Source: Amborella trichopoda
Lineage: Eukaryota; Streptophyta; Magnoliopsida; Amborellales; Amborellaceae
Direction: 5' to 3'
Length of the DNA stretch: 64,000 bases
Assembly: GCF_000471905.2 (NCBI RefSeq)
Contig: NW_006497648.1
Span: 963,615 to 1,027,614, forward strand
Numbering within the stretch: the stretch's first letter is position 1; each line of letters starts with the position of its first letter. Made by a program: the position numbers and the translations under genes. Below the pieces are notes generated by a model. It was not told the DNA's origin and made no database searches. It worked only from the letters and a program-made list of their open reading frames with translations. This document shows positions 9,738-22,536 of the stretch, in pieces.

Positions 9738-12700
9738 GCTCTATAGTGAATAAAGAAATATGAATATCCCTCTCTTATTCTAATTTAAGACATTCTGTTT
9801 ATTTATGTCTGGAAATAAATCTCAAATACTTCTTTATTTGTTATTATGTTTTTTTTTTCTCTTTTCAATCATATCATTCATTAAATTAGTTTTACTTATA
9901 TTAATACATATATTATTTACTTATAAGTGAGTATTATTTTGGAAAATTAAAAAAAAAAAAATTAAAGGTGCAAAAAGAAAAATAATGAAGGATTTATCAT
10001 ATTCTTTTTTCTATTTAGCAAGATAAGTATTAACTTTTTACGTTTCAATTATCAATACATATACTATTTACTTATTAAGTAAATATTGTGCTAAAAATTA
10101 CATAATATGAAAATACAAATACACGTTCTATACTACATATAATAAAATTATAATAATTAGATATCTATTGGAATCAAAGCTAATCAAAATGTCGGTATTT
10201 TTTTTTCTTTCATGGTAGTGACAATCTTTTTTTTTCAATTTAGTTTTGGATTTTGAAAACTATGAAAAGTACAGACAAAAAAATGAAAGGAGCAAAAAAA
10301 GAAAACATAATCAATAAAGAAAATTGGACAATGAGTATTTTTTTCATATACTAATTGTAGGAATACTACAATTTTTATTATTTTATTATACTAATGTACC
10401 TTGTATTTTGAGGTAGTTATTTCTTGAAAAATAATTTCAATTGTGTTATTACTTCTACAATTTTCATTTATAGTTAATTATTATTCTATTTTTTTTATAT
10501 TTAAAATTACATCATCCACTAATTAAATAATTTTTAATTATATAGAAAATATAATCTTATATGTAAGTACCAAAAGAAAAATAGTGAAGGAATTATCTTT
10601 TCATTTTTTGTATTTACCACTATAAGTACTAACTTTTCCCTTTTCTTTTTTAAGGCAATAGTAAATGATTACCATATATAATTAGCATTTCTGGTAAATT
10701 ATTTTCTTTTTTATTTTACATTTTCAAGTTATATATTGTAACCAACTCCAAAATTCTTTGTAAATATATTAGCAAATATATTATGTAATTCTAAGTATAT
10801 ATTATTCTAGAAAATTATAAAAATAAAAATACAAAATATGTCACATAAACTTCAAATACAATTAAAAATTTTATTTATAAAATATATTTACTACTAATTA
10901 TTAATTGTCTTTCTTTCTCTATCTCTTGAGAGAGAGACAGAGAGAGAGAGAGATATTGGGAGAGATAGCATACTTTGGAGAAATATCCAAAATCTAAAAA
11001 ATACATAACATTTAATGGTACTAAACTAGGATAGGAATGCAAACCGGGAGAAAAAAATCTAAAAAATATGAAAGCATATAAGACAAAGAGAGAGTACACG
11101 GAAATAAGGAGAAAAACTTGTGGAGCCATATATCATACTAAAAAAGAAATATAAATTCAATCTAAAAAGTAGGGAAGCAGTTAAGATAGTGAGAAAAAGT
11201 ATATCAAAATTCTGATAGCTTGAAAATTCAATCACCGAATGCCGGTACAAATTTTAGGGAAATTATGGTAATTTTATCCTGCAAAATATTTTTTATTATT
11301 TTTATCTTGTGCGCCTCTGTTAGATGTATGCATACCCTAAATTTTGCTACAAATTATTTATACAACAAAACTTTAAAATGAAACACTCTAAGCCATCAGA
11401 TCAAGATCTGACACTCAAGAGCTTGCTCTCTTAAATCGGATGGTTGAGAGCAATGGTCATGTATACTTTATATGTAGGTGGGGTCATATATAAAGTTTCC
11501 CTTTAATACCATGGAAAAAGAGTAAGAGTGCATGAAAATGGGGAGAAAATATAATTAGAAAGATAGCATATTAATATCTCATGGAAGTTGGGAAGCATCT
11601 TGAGGAGAGAAAGAGAGTATATTAAGAAAAAAATCCAAAATTAATCTAAAATACAATGTTTAGGAGTAAATCTAATTTTTTATTACATGAATATTTTCAG
11701 TAATTAAATTTATTTTTTATTTTTTATAGTCATATAATATTTGTACGGTTCGTACTTTATATTTTTGTAAAACAGTAACTTAATATTTCAATAATATAAT
11801 AATTTATAAAAATCTAAAAAAAAAATCGTAAACCAAGTTTGAGAATCAAAATGAATGAAATGACAATATTAATTTCATGCAAACATTTAAAGTTTTTTAA
11901 AAATAGAGAAATCAAAAACTCTAATATACAATTGTACCAAAGAGTGGAGTCTTACACATACTATCAATATAAAGAAATGCATATATTATCAAACAACTAT
12001 CACGATTTATCAATTTAATAATGGAAACACACGAAATAATAAGGAAACCATAAACACATCCAAAGGAATAAAGTTTCCTCATAATATAAATAATTTTAGG
12101 GAATATATAACTATTGTATAAAGAATAAAAACCTATAAAGCATATGTAATGTAAGTAGTATTTATGTTAGTGCCTGACATTAAAAAAAAAAAGAGAACTT
12201 ATTTTTCATCGAAAATCTAATTATCCAACAAGAATATAACTAACCACATAGAAAAAATTAAAGAACCTAAAATAAAATATAAAAAGTTCTTTAAAAATAA
12301 TATGAAAGAAATTTATATAAGATAGAAAATTATATTTTTGTTATACATTTAACCGCTCACTAAATCGGAAAAGATTTTAACTGAAATATGAAAAGAAGAA
12401 TATCATATAATCTGTGTAAGTGAAAATAGAAAAAAACTCATTTTGACCTCGAGATAAAAATCTGTGTAATAAAATCTCAAAATTTGATAAAATTACAAAG
12501 AATTGAACACAAAATTATTCTAGATAGTAAATTGACTGTACGGAAAAAGTTTAATTTAAAATTCAACAAAAATTAAAATAAAATAGTAAGATATGTTACC
12601 ATTGAAACTACAAGTACAGTTGTCAACCAATAACTTCATATTTTATTTAACTATGTAATTAACAACCGAAAATTGTTTACACAGCTATAATCAACCACTT

Positions 12701-13050
12701 CAACACTACAAAGTAATAATAATAAAAAAAAACATATCATTCTAATGCTAATTAATAAACCATGAATAATGAAAGTTTAGGGCCAAGAGGAAAATGCTAA
12801 ACTCTTGGTGGATAAGAACATGCCTTGAATGTTGCTTATCATAAAAAAAGACATGGACATGCTGGATATGAACATGACTTGTATACGTATTGCTTGTCAT
12901 CGAAAAAAACATGGACATGCCAATAATCACATGAAGACAGAGGAAATTACCGGCTAAAAGTAATTACCCATTAGATTTCGAAAGAGTCTCAAAGCTATGG
13001 GAATAGATGATTCGGTATTTGTTCCTTCCTGGCTTACATAAACCACCATG
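9738..13050. other. AT-rich Helitron filler, no genes
   Basis: Very AT-rich DNA with many homopolymer runs, a (GA)n microsatellite at about 10926-10953, and a rough duplication near 12840-12920 (ACATGGACATGC twice). No reading frame here shows a recognisable domain; short open frames look random. Confidence 0.5.
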
Positions 13051-13680
13051 AGAGAGAGGAGAGAGTTATAGGGTGTAAGAGAAGACAACGTTGAGAGAGA
13101 GAGAGAGGATAAAACAATAGAGAGAGATTAAAAAAAAACAAAAACACCAAATGAAAAAGGTGTTGAGAAAAATAGAGAGGGGGAGGATGAGAGAATGGAA
13201 ATGGGGGTGTTACTAAAAAGGAGTTAATATTAAGAAGAAGAATGAAAATGACGGTGTTTTTAAAAAAGAGTTAACATTAAGAGAGAGAGTGTGTGTGGAA
13301 ATGGGGAAAAAATTAAAAAATTTAGGAGAGAGGGAGAGAGTAAAGATGTTATATATTTGATAATATGCATGAGAGAGAGATGTGGAGATAGAGAAATGGG
13401 AGCGTCACTGAAAGGGAGTTTGTATTAAGAGAGAGAAAGAGTGGAAATGGGGGCGTTACTAAAAGGGAGTTAATATTGGTAGAGAGAAAGATTAGAAATG
13501 GGAGCATTTCTAAAAAAAGAGTTGACACTAAGAGAGAGAGAGAGGAAAGGGAGGCGCTTCTTAAAAAAAAGTTAATAATAAGACAGTAAAAATGGCATTT
13601 AATTGATAATATGCATTAGAGAGATGTGGGAAGAGAGAAGAGAGACTTATTAATATACTAAGACACCTGGCACAAAAATA
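13050..13680. repeat. GA-rich minisatellite near the Helitron 5' end
   Basis: Degenerate units of roughly 50-65 bp built as GGAAATGGGGGCGTTACT, then AAAAGGGAGTTAATATTAAG, then a run of GAGAGA. At least six units are readable between 13195 and 13590. The array lies just inside the 5' end of the minus-strand Helitron. Confidence 0.7.
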
Positions 13681-13715
13681 GAGAGGATGTTGCTCTCGTT
13701 TAATATATAATAGAT

Positions 13716-16278
13716 ATAATTTGAACTTGAATAAGAACTTAAGAATATCAAGGGTATCGTATCTTTTCATTTCCACATATTTACCTCCAATAACTCTACA
13801 AATGCCTAGGAGCCAACCATTTTTGGTTGTCTGAAAAATATTTTGGTAATCGTAAGGTTTTTTTGGGATGTCGTGGAATTTCCAAAGCTGGGTCTGGCTC
13901 AATAAGGCCCAGTTAACATCATTCGTATTCATAATTTGTTTTTTGAAAAAACTATATATACTCCATCCGGAAAATTATATAGGGATTGTCTACAAAGAGA
14001 CTATTAATCTTTTGTATATGGAGGTCATACTCATTATATCTCAAATTGGATGATTTGAAGTGAGTCATAAAATCCGAGAAATCTTTTTCCCACACCCCCA
14101 CCCCCCTACCAACCCCACCAAGGCAAAAAAAAAAAAAAAAGCTCACATAAATAACCTAATTAAAAATACCCCCATATATAACCCACAATTCGTTTCCTAT
14201 CTTCTTTCCCATCCCTTCCCTCTCTCTCTCAAAGGCTCTCAAAAATTGAGAGTTTTGTATAAAACACATGGGAGGTTTTTAGAGAGTAAAAATGAGAGGG
14301 AAAACCGAACGGGAGAGGAGAAGGGAGGGAAGTTTACAGAGAGAACACAGTAACCCAAAATCTATAGTCGTACATAAAGTGGAGGGATGGGAAAGAAGAA
14401 AGAAAAAGAATAGCGGGTTATAACAGGGGTTTCTTGGTCTAAAATAATAGTATTTTTTTCTGTTAGGGTTGGGTGGCTGTAAAAATAAACAATAATTGAA
14501 GTATACACAAGTTTCCCTTATTTATTTTGAGCTCCCTAATTGCCTGTGAACTTACAATCGTAGGACTTTATCTAGAGGTTGTACTGGCAATGGCACATTA
14601 TAAAGAAGTTATGTCATCTTTTATGGAAAAGTGGTTGCATGTAGAACTACATCTCAGAGGTTGAACTGGCAACGATAGATTGCCCAACACTCACAATCCC
14701 CAAAAGAAAAAAAAAAAAAAAAAAAACTGTAGTTTATTTGTTCTTGTGTTGGTTCTCCCATGTCTTCAGTTGCCAATCTATTAGCCTCTCTCTTGTACAG
14801 CAGTTCATTAATGGCAATGTCTCCTAGGAAGCTCATACCCTTTGGCACATAGTTATTAGTTATAAAGATAAAATTGGATTAATGGGTAGGCTTTGGCTAG
14901 TTTGGTCTCCAGTAAAAATCAGTTTTAGTCGAAATTTAGTTAAAATTATTGTTTGATCAGTTTTAAACAGTTTGACTATTTGGTTTTGAACGGTTCACGA
15001 GCTAAATAAAATGGTGTAATTTTTTAAATATATCGAATTCTTTTTGCCTTTGTTATTTAAAAATTAACTTCGGCCAGTTCAACATGCAGCCAAATTTATT
15101 TCAACAGACCCTCACTGGTTTGGTTACAATCCAATATTGGATAACTTTAGCTGTTGGTTGCTTTTTGAGGTTTTATCTATGGATGATAATCATATAAAGG
15201 CATGGGGAAGTGTTTGCTTGGAATGCTAAAAATGTTTTCGTTCTAGTCATAATAGAAGAATGAATGCTTTGGTTTAGTTCATTTTAATGCGCAGTGGCCT
15301 TGGTATAGATGCCGGGAACTTGATTGACGGTTGATGGTCTCATTTGGAATCTTGCTCTGGTGATCTCAGAACCAAAGCCCAAGCCAAGCTTGCCCTGTCC
15401 ATCAAGGGTTTATGACTCGTATCTTATAGTCATCTGGATCCCTGACTAAAGTCATATTATGATCCCCCTGCCAATGGGGCTGGGGCCTTTTCTCTTTTTT
15501 GGGGTCGACCAGTGAGGAATGCAAGCCCCTACCTGTTTATAGAAATAGTTAGTGGTTTTTCGAATGCGTCAATTGCAATGGAAACCTAGACCTATAGTTG
15601 GTAGTTGAAGCTCTAGTGGTGCTACCACCACGATCTCAACCCCATTCTCGGGGCTCGGTCCTTGTTTTAAGGAATCTCAATTGAGGGGAGTCTCAAAATG
15701 TTTTGAATTTTGAGCCCGACTTCTTTGATTTTGTATTAATTTTTGCCTTTTTTATTGTTTTTAGCTAATGACTCACCTAGCAACGACTCTCACCTTCATT
15801 CTTATGGTCATGGCTTTTGCTTCAATACTTGAAAATTGACAATCTGACTCAGAATCATCCAAGTTGTCTTGGACCTGGGGTTTCCGAGTCTTGGATGGTC
15901 CTAAACCAGGGAATTATGGGGCTTGTCAAGAACCAATTGGTTTTCTCTTTAGTGAATCTGCATGTCTCACCCTGATTCACCGAAGGGACTTAGGCGTGTT
16001 CTTATCATGAGCCTGCAATTTCATTTTTCTCAATTTTTTAGGACTTTCAGGGTATATTCATGTGCATAGATAATGCTAAACAATAAACAATATATTTTTC
16101 AATTTTTCAATTTCTTTGTGTGTGTATGATAAAGGGTGCTCCGTAAGTGTTTCCATATACATATAGCGACCGTTTGGATCCATAGAAAAAGATTACTTGG
16201 AAAAATCTATTTCATTTGAAATGAATTTCAAGAAAAAATATTTCCTAAAAAATAGATTTCGGCTGTTTAAATGGTATA
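13716..16278. other. Anonymous intergenic DNA
   Basis: No supported gene. 14060-14360 is purine/pyrimidine-biased (CT and GA runs). The minus strand at 14720-14848 reads MPKGMSFLGDIAINELLYKR and onward for about 40 residues with protein-like composition, but I recognise no family and it runs into poly-Phe from a poly(A) tract. 15280-15960 is less AT-rich but has no open frame of note. Confidence 0.35.
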
Positions 16279-16856
16279 TAGGGATAGCAATGGACCTAGA
16301 GCAACCTAGGACCCCCTTGATATACTTGATATGGGTTCAGGTATGGGTCCAACATTTGGACCTGACATGTCAGGTCCGGGTCCAAAACCTTGACCCGAAT
16401 ACTATTCACATCACAATTCGGGTCCGGCTGGACCCGACCTATACCCCATAAATTGTTGGAGATAAAATACTTCAAGCCCTATTCGTTTGGATGCGTTAAA
16501 GATCGTATACAATAAGAACTCGTAGTCATCTTTAGCAATTAAATAACAAATCAGACTGCTTGAAATCTAATAGCGTTGTAATCTTGTTGGCAATAATATG
16601 GGTATAAGATGGTAAAAAAAAAAAAGGGGGAGAAAAGAAAAAAAAAAAAGTTCATAGTGAGGGTGACAATGGACCCGACTAGACCCGTGACCCGACGGGA
16701 TAGACCCGGGATCCAATGGGTACGGGTATAGATCCAACTTTTGGACCCGACCTGGTCGGGTCTAGGTCCAAAACCTAGATTTGAGTACTATTTTGGGCCT
16801 GGGTTCAGGTCTAGCCTGACCTGACCCGTACCCGACCCATTTCCACCCCTAATGGT
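16279..16856 (+). mobile_element. GGGTC-rich composite MITE, copy 3
   Basis: Runs from TAGGGATAGCAATGGACC to CCATTTCCACCCCTAA. Two GGGTCC-rich arms flank a middle (16455-16680) that matches the middle of 7505-7925 in reverse complement. An internal restart TGAGGGTGACAATGGACC occurs at about 16660. Non-coding; the plus-strand open frame across the left arm follows from repeat composition. Confidence 0.6.
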
Positions 16857-16929
16857 ACATGAATGCATAATATTTTCATAGATTTTTTTTTACTTTTTTG
16901 TTAAATAATTTTTATTATATTATTTATCA

Positions 16930-17286
16930 TAATGTCATTTTTTTTATTAAATTTGAGATAGTTTCTCTCTCTTAATATTTGAGAAAATTTCCCTCTAAAA
17001 ATTTTCAAGTAGTTTTTCTCTTTAAAAACTTTAAGATATTTTATCTCCCTAAAACTTAAAATTTGATAAAGTTTATCTCTCTAAAAATTTTAAGTACTTC
17101 TCTCTAAAAAATTTGATATAGTTGGTCTCTCTAACATTTTAGGATATTTTTCTCTTTAAAACTTAAAGTCTGTGATAGTTTCTCTTTCTAAAAATTTTGA
17201 GATAGTTTCTCTCCCTAAAAATTTGGAGATGGTTCTCTCTTTAAAAATAGTTAGGTACTTCTCTCTCTAAACTTTGATACAGTTTC
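16930..17286. repeat. TCTCTAAA-type minisatellite, left part
   Basis: Degenerate units of about 35-40 bp reading roughly GATAGTTTCTCTCTCTAAAA followed by ATTTTAA or ACTTTAA. The array stops at the left LTR and resumes immediately after the right LTR (23104-23215), so the retrotransposon inserted into it. Confidence 0.75.
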
Positions 17287-17866
17287 TGATGCAGCCATCC
17301 CCTTCGTGACTGGGCTAAAGAAGGGTCGCAGAACCGAAGAGGGAAAGAAAGAGCAATGACGTAATAAGGAGAAATTATTAGGGTTATTTATTAAGATTGT
17401 TTTAATTATTCTTTTGTTTAGGGAGTGCGTAGTGATAATTAGCGAGGCGACTTTAGAGTTTATATTGTGTTTATCTTGTATCGATTGGGTTAGTTTGAGG
17501 GATATAATTAAGATAAGAGTAAATTTAGAATAGAGTTTATCTTTATCAACCATAACCAACTTGAGAGGTATTTTTTAGGTAAAACATGAGAAGGAAAACG
17601 TGGCTATCTAGAAGCCCGTGGATATAAAAGAGATAAAATACGGATAGATATAGAGAGAAGCTTTTTATTAGTTATCTTATTTTAGTCTATTTAAATAGAC
17701 ATCTCCTTTCATTGTAAATCAGTCTATGAATTGAATAAAAATTGATCTCTTGCTAGAGATTGTTTTGGGGGTGGATTCCCTTGCAGACCTTTGAGGGAGA
17801 GTATTTTTCTCTTAAACTTTCTTCTTTTTATTGTCAATTTTCTGGTTTTATTCTCTCCCTGCATCA
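17287..17866 (+). repeat. 5' LTR of the gypsy element
   Basis: 580 bp, TG...CA ends, pairs with 22537-23103 along its length with scattered substitutions and small indels. It contains a TATA-like CTATTTAAATAG near 17690 and an AATAAA signal near 17738, as expected for an LTR promoter and polyadenylation region. Confidence 0.92.
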
Positions 17867-17886
17867 ATTGGTATCAGAGCCAGGTT
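17867..17886 (+). promoter_or_regulatory. Primer binding site, initiator tRNA-Met type
   Basis: TTGGTATCAGAGCCAGGTTC directly follows the left LTR. TGGTATCAGAGC is the usual complement of the initiator methionine tRNA 3' end used by many plant LTR elements. Confidence 0.9.
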
Positions 17887-17889
17887 CCG

Positions 17890-19001
17890 ATGGCTTCACA
17901 AGAGATACCCCTCGATGGATTAAAGGTATGGACTTGATTAGTTCAAGCCCTAGCAAAGAGAGTAAACCAATTCATGCATGTAGTTGCGAAAGTCGATGAG
18001 CTTGCGCAAAGGTTCACTCAGCTTCAGGATGGAAGGAATCCGGAGACCGCGTTGGAACTCAAGGCAACAGAGATGAAAGAGGTATGCATTTTGTTCCTAA
18101 CCAACTTCTGGTGGCCCCGGCTAGTAACGAATTCAATGAACGAATTTTTCGGTTGTTGGATACAGAAAGAGAACCTGAAATAAAAATTGATATTCTAGAG
18201 TTCCATAGTCGATTGCATGCGGATGATTTTCTTGATTGGGTAAATAAAGTAGAGAAGGTGTTTGAGTACAAAGATATTGCAGATCACAAAAAAGTAAAAT
18301 TAGTAGACACAAAATTTTCTGGCCATGCATTGGTTTGGTGGCATGATTTGCAACAAGATCATCTTCGACAAATCAAGGAAAAGATTAATTCGTGGGAAAA
18401 GATGAAGATGACGATGCGCCGAAATTTTTTACTAGTAAATTATTCCTGAACTTTGTACCAAAGGTGTCAAAACCTTAAGCAAGGTGAAAAGTCGATAACT
18501 GACTATACTGAAGAGTTCTATATTTTGACATCTAGGGCAAATTTATAAGAGTATGAAGATAAAAAAATAAGTCGTTACTTGAATGGGCTAAATCAAGGCA
18601 TTCATAATGAATTGGCCTTCAAAGATGTCTATAAGATATCTGATGCCTATACTTTTACCCTCAAAGCAGAGGAAATAGTCAATATGGGCCTTAGGAGAAA
18701 TAGCTCAGTGACAAGAGGTTGTACTTCAATACAGGGGCAGCAAGCTTTAACCTTTAAAAGACCACTTATAGAGCGTGTGAACCAAACTTCTCAGAATTTT
18801 TCAACTAGGCCAAACCCTAATATAGGGAGAGGTGGTGTAGGGAGAGGGTTGGGAGCACCTAGAACACTTCGTGATAATACACAAATAATGTGTTTCAAGT
18901 GCCAACAGCCTGGACATATGGCATTCAATTGCCCCTCACGTCAACCCCTTGTCAAAGTTAATTTGGCTGTAGAAAATTATGAAGAAGAAGTTGATGAATG
19001 A
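17890..19001 (+). pseudogene. gag (capsid/nucleocapsid) of the gypsy element, broken
   Basis: Starts MASQEIPLDGLKVWT before a stop at about 17935, then continues in frame to about 18080, where a frameshift moves reading to the 18084 frame. That frame holds capsid-like residues (FHSRLHADDFLDWVNKVEKV, then WWHDLQ) and continues through stops at 18447 and near 18546. A single CX2CX4HX4C zinc knuckle, CFKCQQPGHMAFNC, lies at about 18892-18933. The frame closes at 19001, before pol. Lesions are conservative (for example a TGA where Gln fits), consistent with slow decay. Confidence 0.85.
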
Positions 19002-19179
19002 TACACCTATGAAGGCCAAGGTGATATTGGGACGAGCCAGTCTTATGAGGGGACTGGGCCTTTCAAAGGTGAAGTTGAGGATTTGTATGGAGATGAAGAT
19101 GGTGAAGTCTTAGTTGTCTAGCGAACTATGTTATCAACCCCAATACCTAACGAGGATGAGAAGTGGTTGTGAAATAATA

Positions 19180-22100
19180 TTTTTTGAACAATTTACACAT
19201 CAGGAGGCAAGTTATGCACAGTACTAATTGATGGTGGGAGCAGTAAAAACATTGTGTCTAAAGAGATGATGGCTAAACTTCAATTGAAGGAACATAAGCA
19301 CCCACGCCCTTACCATATCCAGTGGTTCAAGAAATGAGGTGAGGTATCACTTCTTACTCGCTGTTTAATCTTTTTTTCCATTGGTAATAATTATAAAGAT
19401 AAAGTGTGGTTTGATGTAGTACCTATGGATGCATGTCACATATTACTTGGTAGACCATGGCTTTATGATCATGATATGGTGCATAAAACTAGGCCAAACA
19501 CTTATTTTTTTTGTTAAGAATGGTATTAATATAATACTCCACCCTATGAAGCAACGTCCTACACCCAAATCCACTAAAAAGGAGGGTTCAAAGTTGCTTA
19601 ATGTTCAAAAATTAAAATGGGACAGCAAGGATATGGATGTGATTTATGTATTGGTTGCAAAAGAAAATTCTGCTCCGACTGCAATTCTTAAGTCTCTTAA
19701 ACCTCTACTTGATAAGTATAAAGATTCGATGCTTGAAGAATTACCTGATGGTCTTCCTCCAATGAGAAATATTCAGCATCACATTGACTTGGTGTACAGA
19801 TCTAGCTTACCAAATTTGGCCCATTATCGAATGAGCCTCATGGAATATGTGGAGTTGCACAGACAAGTTGTTGCGTTGTTTAAGAAGAGAATTCTTCGAG
19901 AAAGCATGTCAACATGTGTCGTCCCTGCATTACTGACTCCAAAATAGATGGGTCATGGAGGATGTATGTGGACAGTCGGGCAATCAACAAAATCCCAATC
20001 AAGTATCGATTTCTCATACCTAGGCTCGATGATATATTATATATGCTTAATGGAGCCAAGGTTTTATCAAGGATTGATTTAAGGAGTGGGTACCATCAAA
20101 TTCGGATTCGACCTGGAGATGAATGGAAAACCACATTCAAAACTAGAGATGGATTATATGAGTGGTTTGTGATGCTATTCGGCCTTTCTAATGTACCAAA
20201 TATATTCATGAACCTAATGACTGAAGTACTTCATCCTTTTATTGGTAAATTTGTTGCGGTTTATTTTGATGATATCTTGGTTTCTAGCGCTAACCCACAT
20301 GATCATCTTAACCACTTGGAACAAGTTTTTGACGTGCTAAGGAAGAAATCACTTATTGTGAATTTGAAAAAATGCTCATTTATGACAAACAATATCGTCT
20401 TTCTGGGGTATGTTGTTTCATCTGAGGGAATTAAGGTGGATCAAGGAAAAACGAAAGCCATAACTGAGTGGCCGGTGCCAAAGTCACTCACTAAGGTGCA
20501 TTCTTTTCATGACCTAGTGACCTTTTATCGTCGATGTATTAAAAATTTCAGCAGTCTAATAGCACCAGTGACTGATTGTATGAGGGCTAAAAAGTTTTCA
20601 TGGAATCTCGCTGCTGAAAAGAGGTTCACTCCAATTAAACAAAAGATGATGCAAGCACCAGTACTTACCTTACCAGATTTCTAAGGTGTTTGAGATTGAA
20701 ACTGCTGCATCAAATGTCGGCATAGTGGCAGTTCTAAGTCAAGAGGGACGACCATTGGCTTTCTTTAGTGAGAAATTGAATGATGCAGGTAAGAAGTATT
20801 CGGTTTATGACCTCGAGTTTTATGCAATGGTGCACGCCTGACGCTACTAGAGGCACTATCTAATTCTTAGAGAGTTTGTTCTATACTTGAAGCACTCCGG
20901 TAGTTGAGTTCCTAGAAAATGTTGAATGTGCGACATGCTAAGTGGATGGCCTTCTTTCAAGAATACATCTTCCTATTAAAGTACAAGACTGGAACCCAAA
21001 ATAAGGCAGTTGATGCTTTAAGTAGAAGGGTAGTGTTGCTTAAAACTTTATCTATGGAAGCGTTGGGGTTTGAAGTGATAAAAGATCAATATAAAGTTGA
21101 TCCAATTTTCTGCAAGGTCCTTGAAAGGTGTGTTAATGGGCGAGACCTTATGGGTGAGTATCTCGTGCATGATGGTTGTTTATTTAAAGGTGTGCGGTTA
21201 TGTATACCTGATTGCTTCCCTAAGGGAGATGATAATCATGGAGCTTCATGGTGGGGGCTTGGGTGGACACTTTGGGAATGACAAAACTATGGCTATAGTT
21301 GGAGAAAAATATTTTTGGCCACGTATGCGACGAGATGTTGATCGATTTGTGACCCGATGTGGAACTTGCCAAGTATCTAAAGGTCACACACAAAATACAG
21401 GTTTTTATACTCCCCTTCCTGTTCCAGATGCCTCATGGGTTAATATTTCTATGGATTTTGTACTTGGACTTCCACGTACCACATGAGGTATGGACTCTAT
21501 TTTTGTTGTTGTTGATCGATTTTTCAAAATGGCACATTTTATTCCTTGCAGCAGAACTATGGATGCTACGCATATTGCGAATATCTTTTTCAAATATATT
21601 GTAAGGCTACATGGTGTTTATAAGTTTATTACATCTGATTGGGGTACAAAATTTTTAAGTCATTTTTGGCGCAATTTATAAAAGTACATGGGAACCAAAC
21701 TTCAATTTTCTAGTGCCTATCATCCTCAAATAGATGGGCAGATCGAAGTAGTGAATATGAGCCTTGGTAACCTCTTGAGGAGTATTGTTAGTGATAACAT
21801 ATATCAGTGGGACCTGCCTCAGGCTGAGTTTGCTTACAACAGTTCAATAAATCGATCCACAGGAAAATCACTATTTGAGATTGTTAGTAGGTGGACGCTT
21901 AATCATGTGTTGGACCTAGTGCCATTACCCATGCCAAGCAATATAAGTGGTGATGCCAATACTTTTGCTGAGCATATTCGAGATTTGCAAGCCCAAATCA
22001 AGAAGAAAATTGAGGAAAGCAATGCAAAGTATCAAAAAGCCTCAAATGAGCATAAAAGAGAGAAGATTTTCAAGGAGGGTGACTTAGTAATAGTGTATTT

Positions 22101-22500
22101 GTGAACGGAAAGGTTTCCGTTGGGAACTTGTAATAAACTCAAGTCCAAGAAAGTGGTCTTTGCCGCATCTTGAAGCAATATGGAAACAATGCATATAAGG
22201 TAGAATTACTAAAGGCATTGGATATCTCCCCGATATTTAATGTTGCTAATTTATTTAAGTTTCATGGAGACCTTCTAGAAGTCGCAGAGGATGTAGTTGA
22301 TATGATGAAGAAATTACCAAGGAAAAAAGATAATAAAATTGAGCAAGTTTTGAAGACTGAAAGCTTTCAAACTTGAAAGGATTCCTATCGCCAATTTTTA
22401 GTTAAATGGAAGGGCCGACCATACTCTGATAACACGTGAATTTCTGAGCCAGAGTTCAAAAGAGTGGATCCAGACTTATATCCCATATATACTGAAGCCA
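19180..22500 (+). pseudogene. pol (PR-RT-RNaseH-IN) of the gypsy element, broken
   Basis: Protease: VLIDGGSSKNIVSKEMM near 19213-19270 (D-x-G active site present) and CHILLGRPW near 19436. RT: GLPPMRNIQHHIDL, then after a frameshift near 19942 [19 protein letters not shown] and the catalytic YFDDILV near 20261. RNase H: EIETAASNVGI near 20691, where the usual first catalytic Asp reads Ala. Integrase: zinc-binding H-H-C-C (GGHFGNDKT, then CGTCQ), DDE residues in [18 protein letters not shown] and QIDGQIEVVN. C-terminus: LVKWKGRPYSDNT with a stop replacing the expected Trp. Stops occur at 20682, 20839, 21484 and 21679 among others. Clade within chromoviruses is not resolved. Confidence 0.88.
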
Positions 22501-22536
22501 ACTCGTCGGAGTCGAATTCCTTTCAACTGGGAGGAA

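Larger units (their letters stand above)
9002..13714 (-). mobile_element. Non-autonomous Helitron
   Basis: On the minus strand the element begins TCTATTATATATTAAACGAG at 13714 and ends ATATCACTAG at 9002. It is preceded by A (13715) and followed by T (9001), the host A/T site expected of Helitrons. A GC-rich imperfect hairpin (plus strand ACGTGCGTTGCGTG, 9014-9027) lies about 10 nt inside the CTAG end, as the family requires. Size is 4713 bp. No Rep/helicase reading frame is visible, so it must depend on an autonomous relative. It holds a nested 534-bp MITE (9204-9737), very AT-rich filler and GA-rich minisatellites near its 5' end. No captured gene exon was recognised. Confidence 0.75.
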
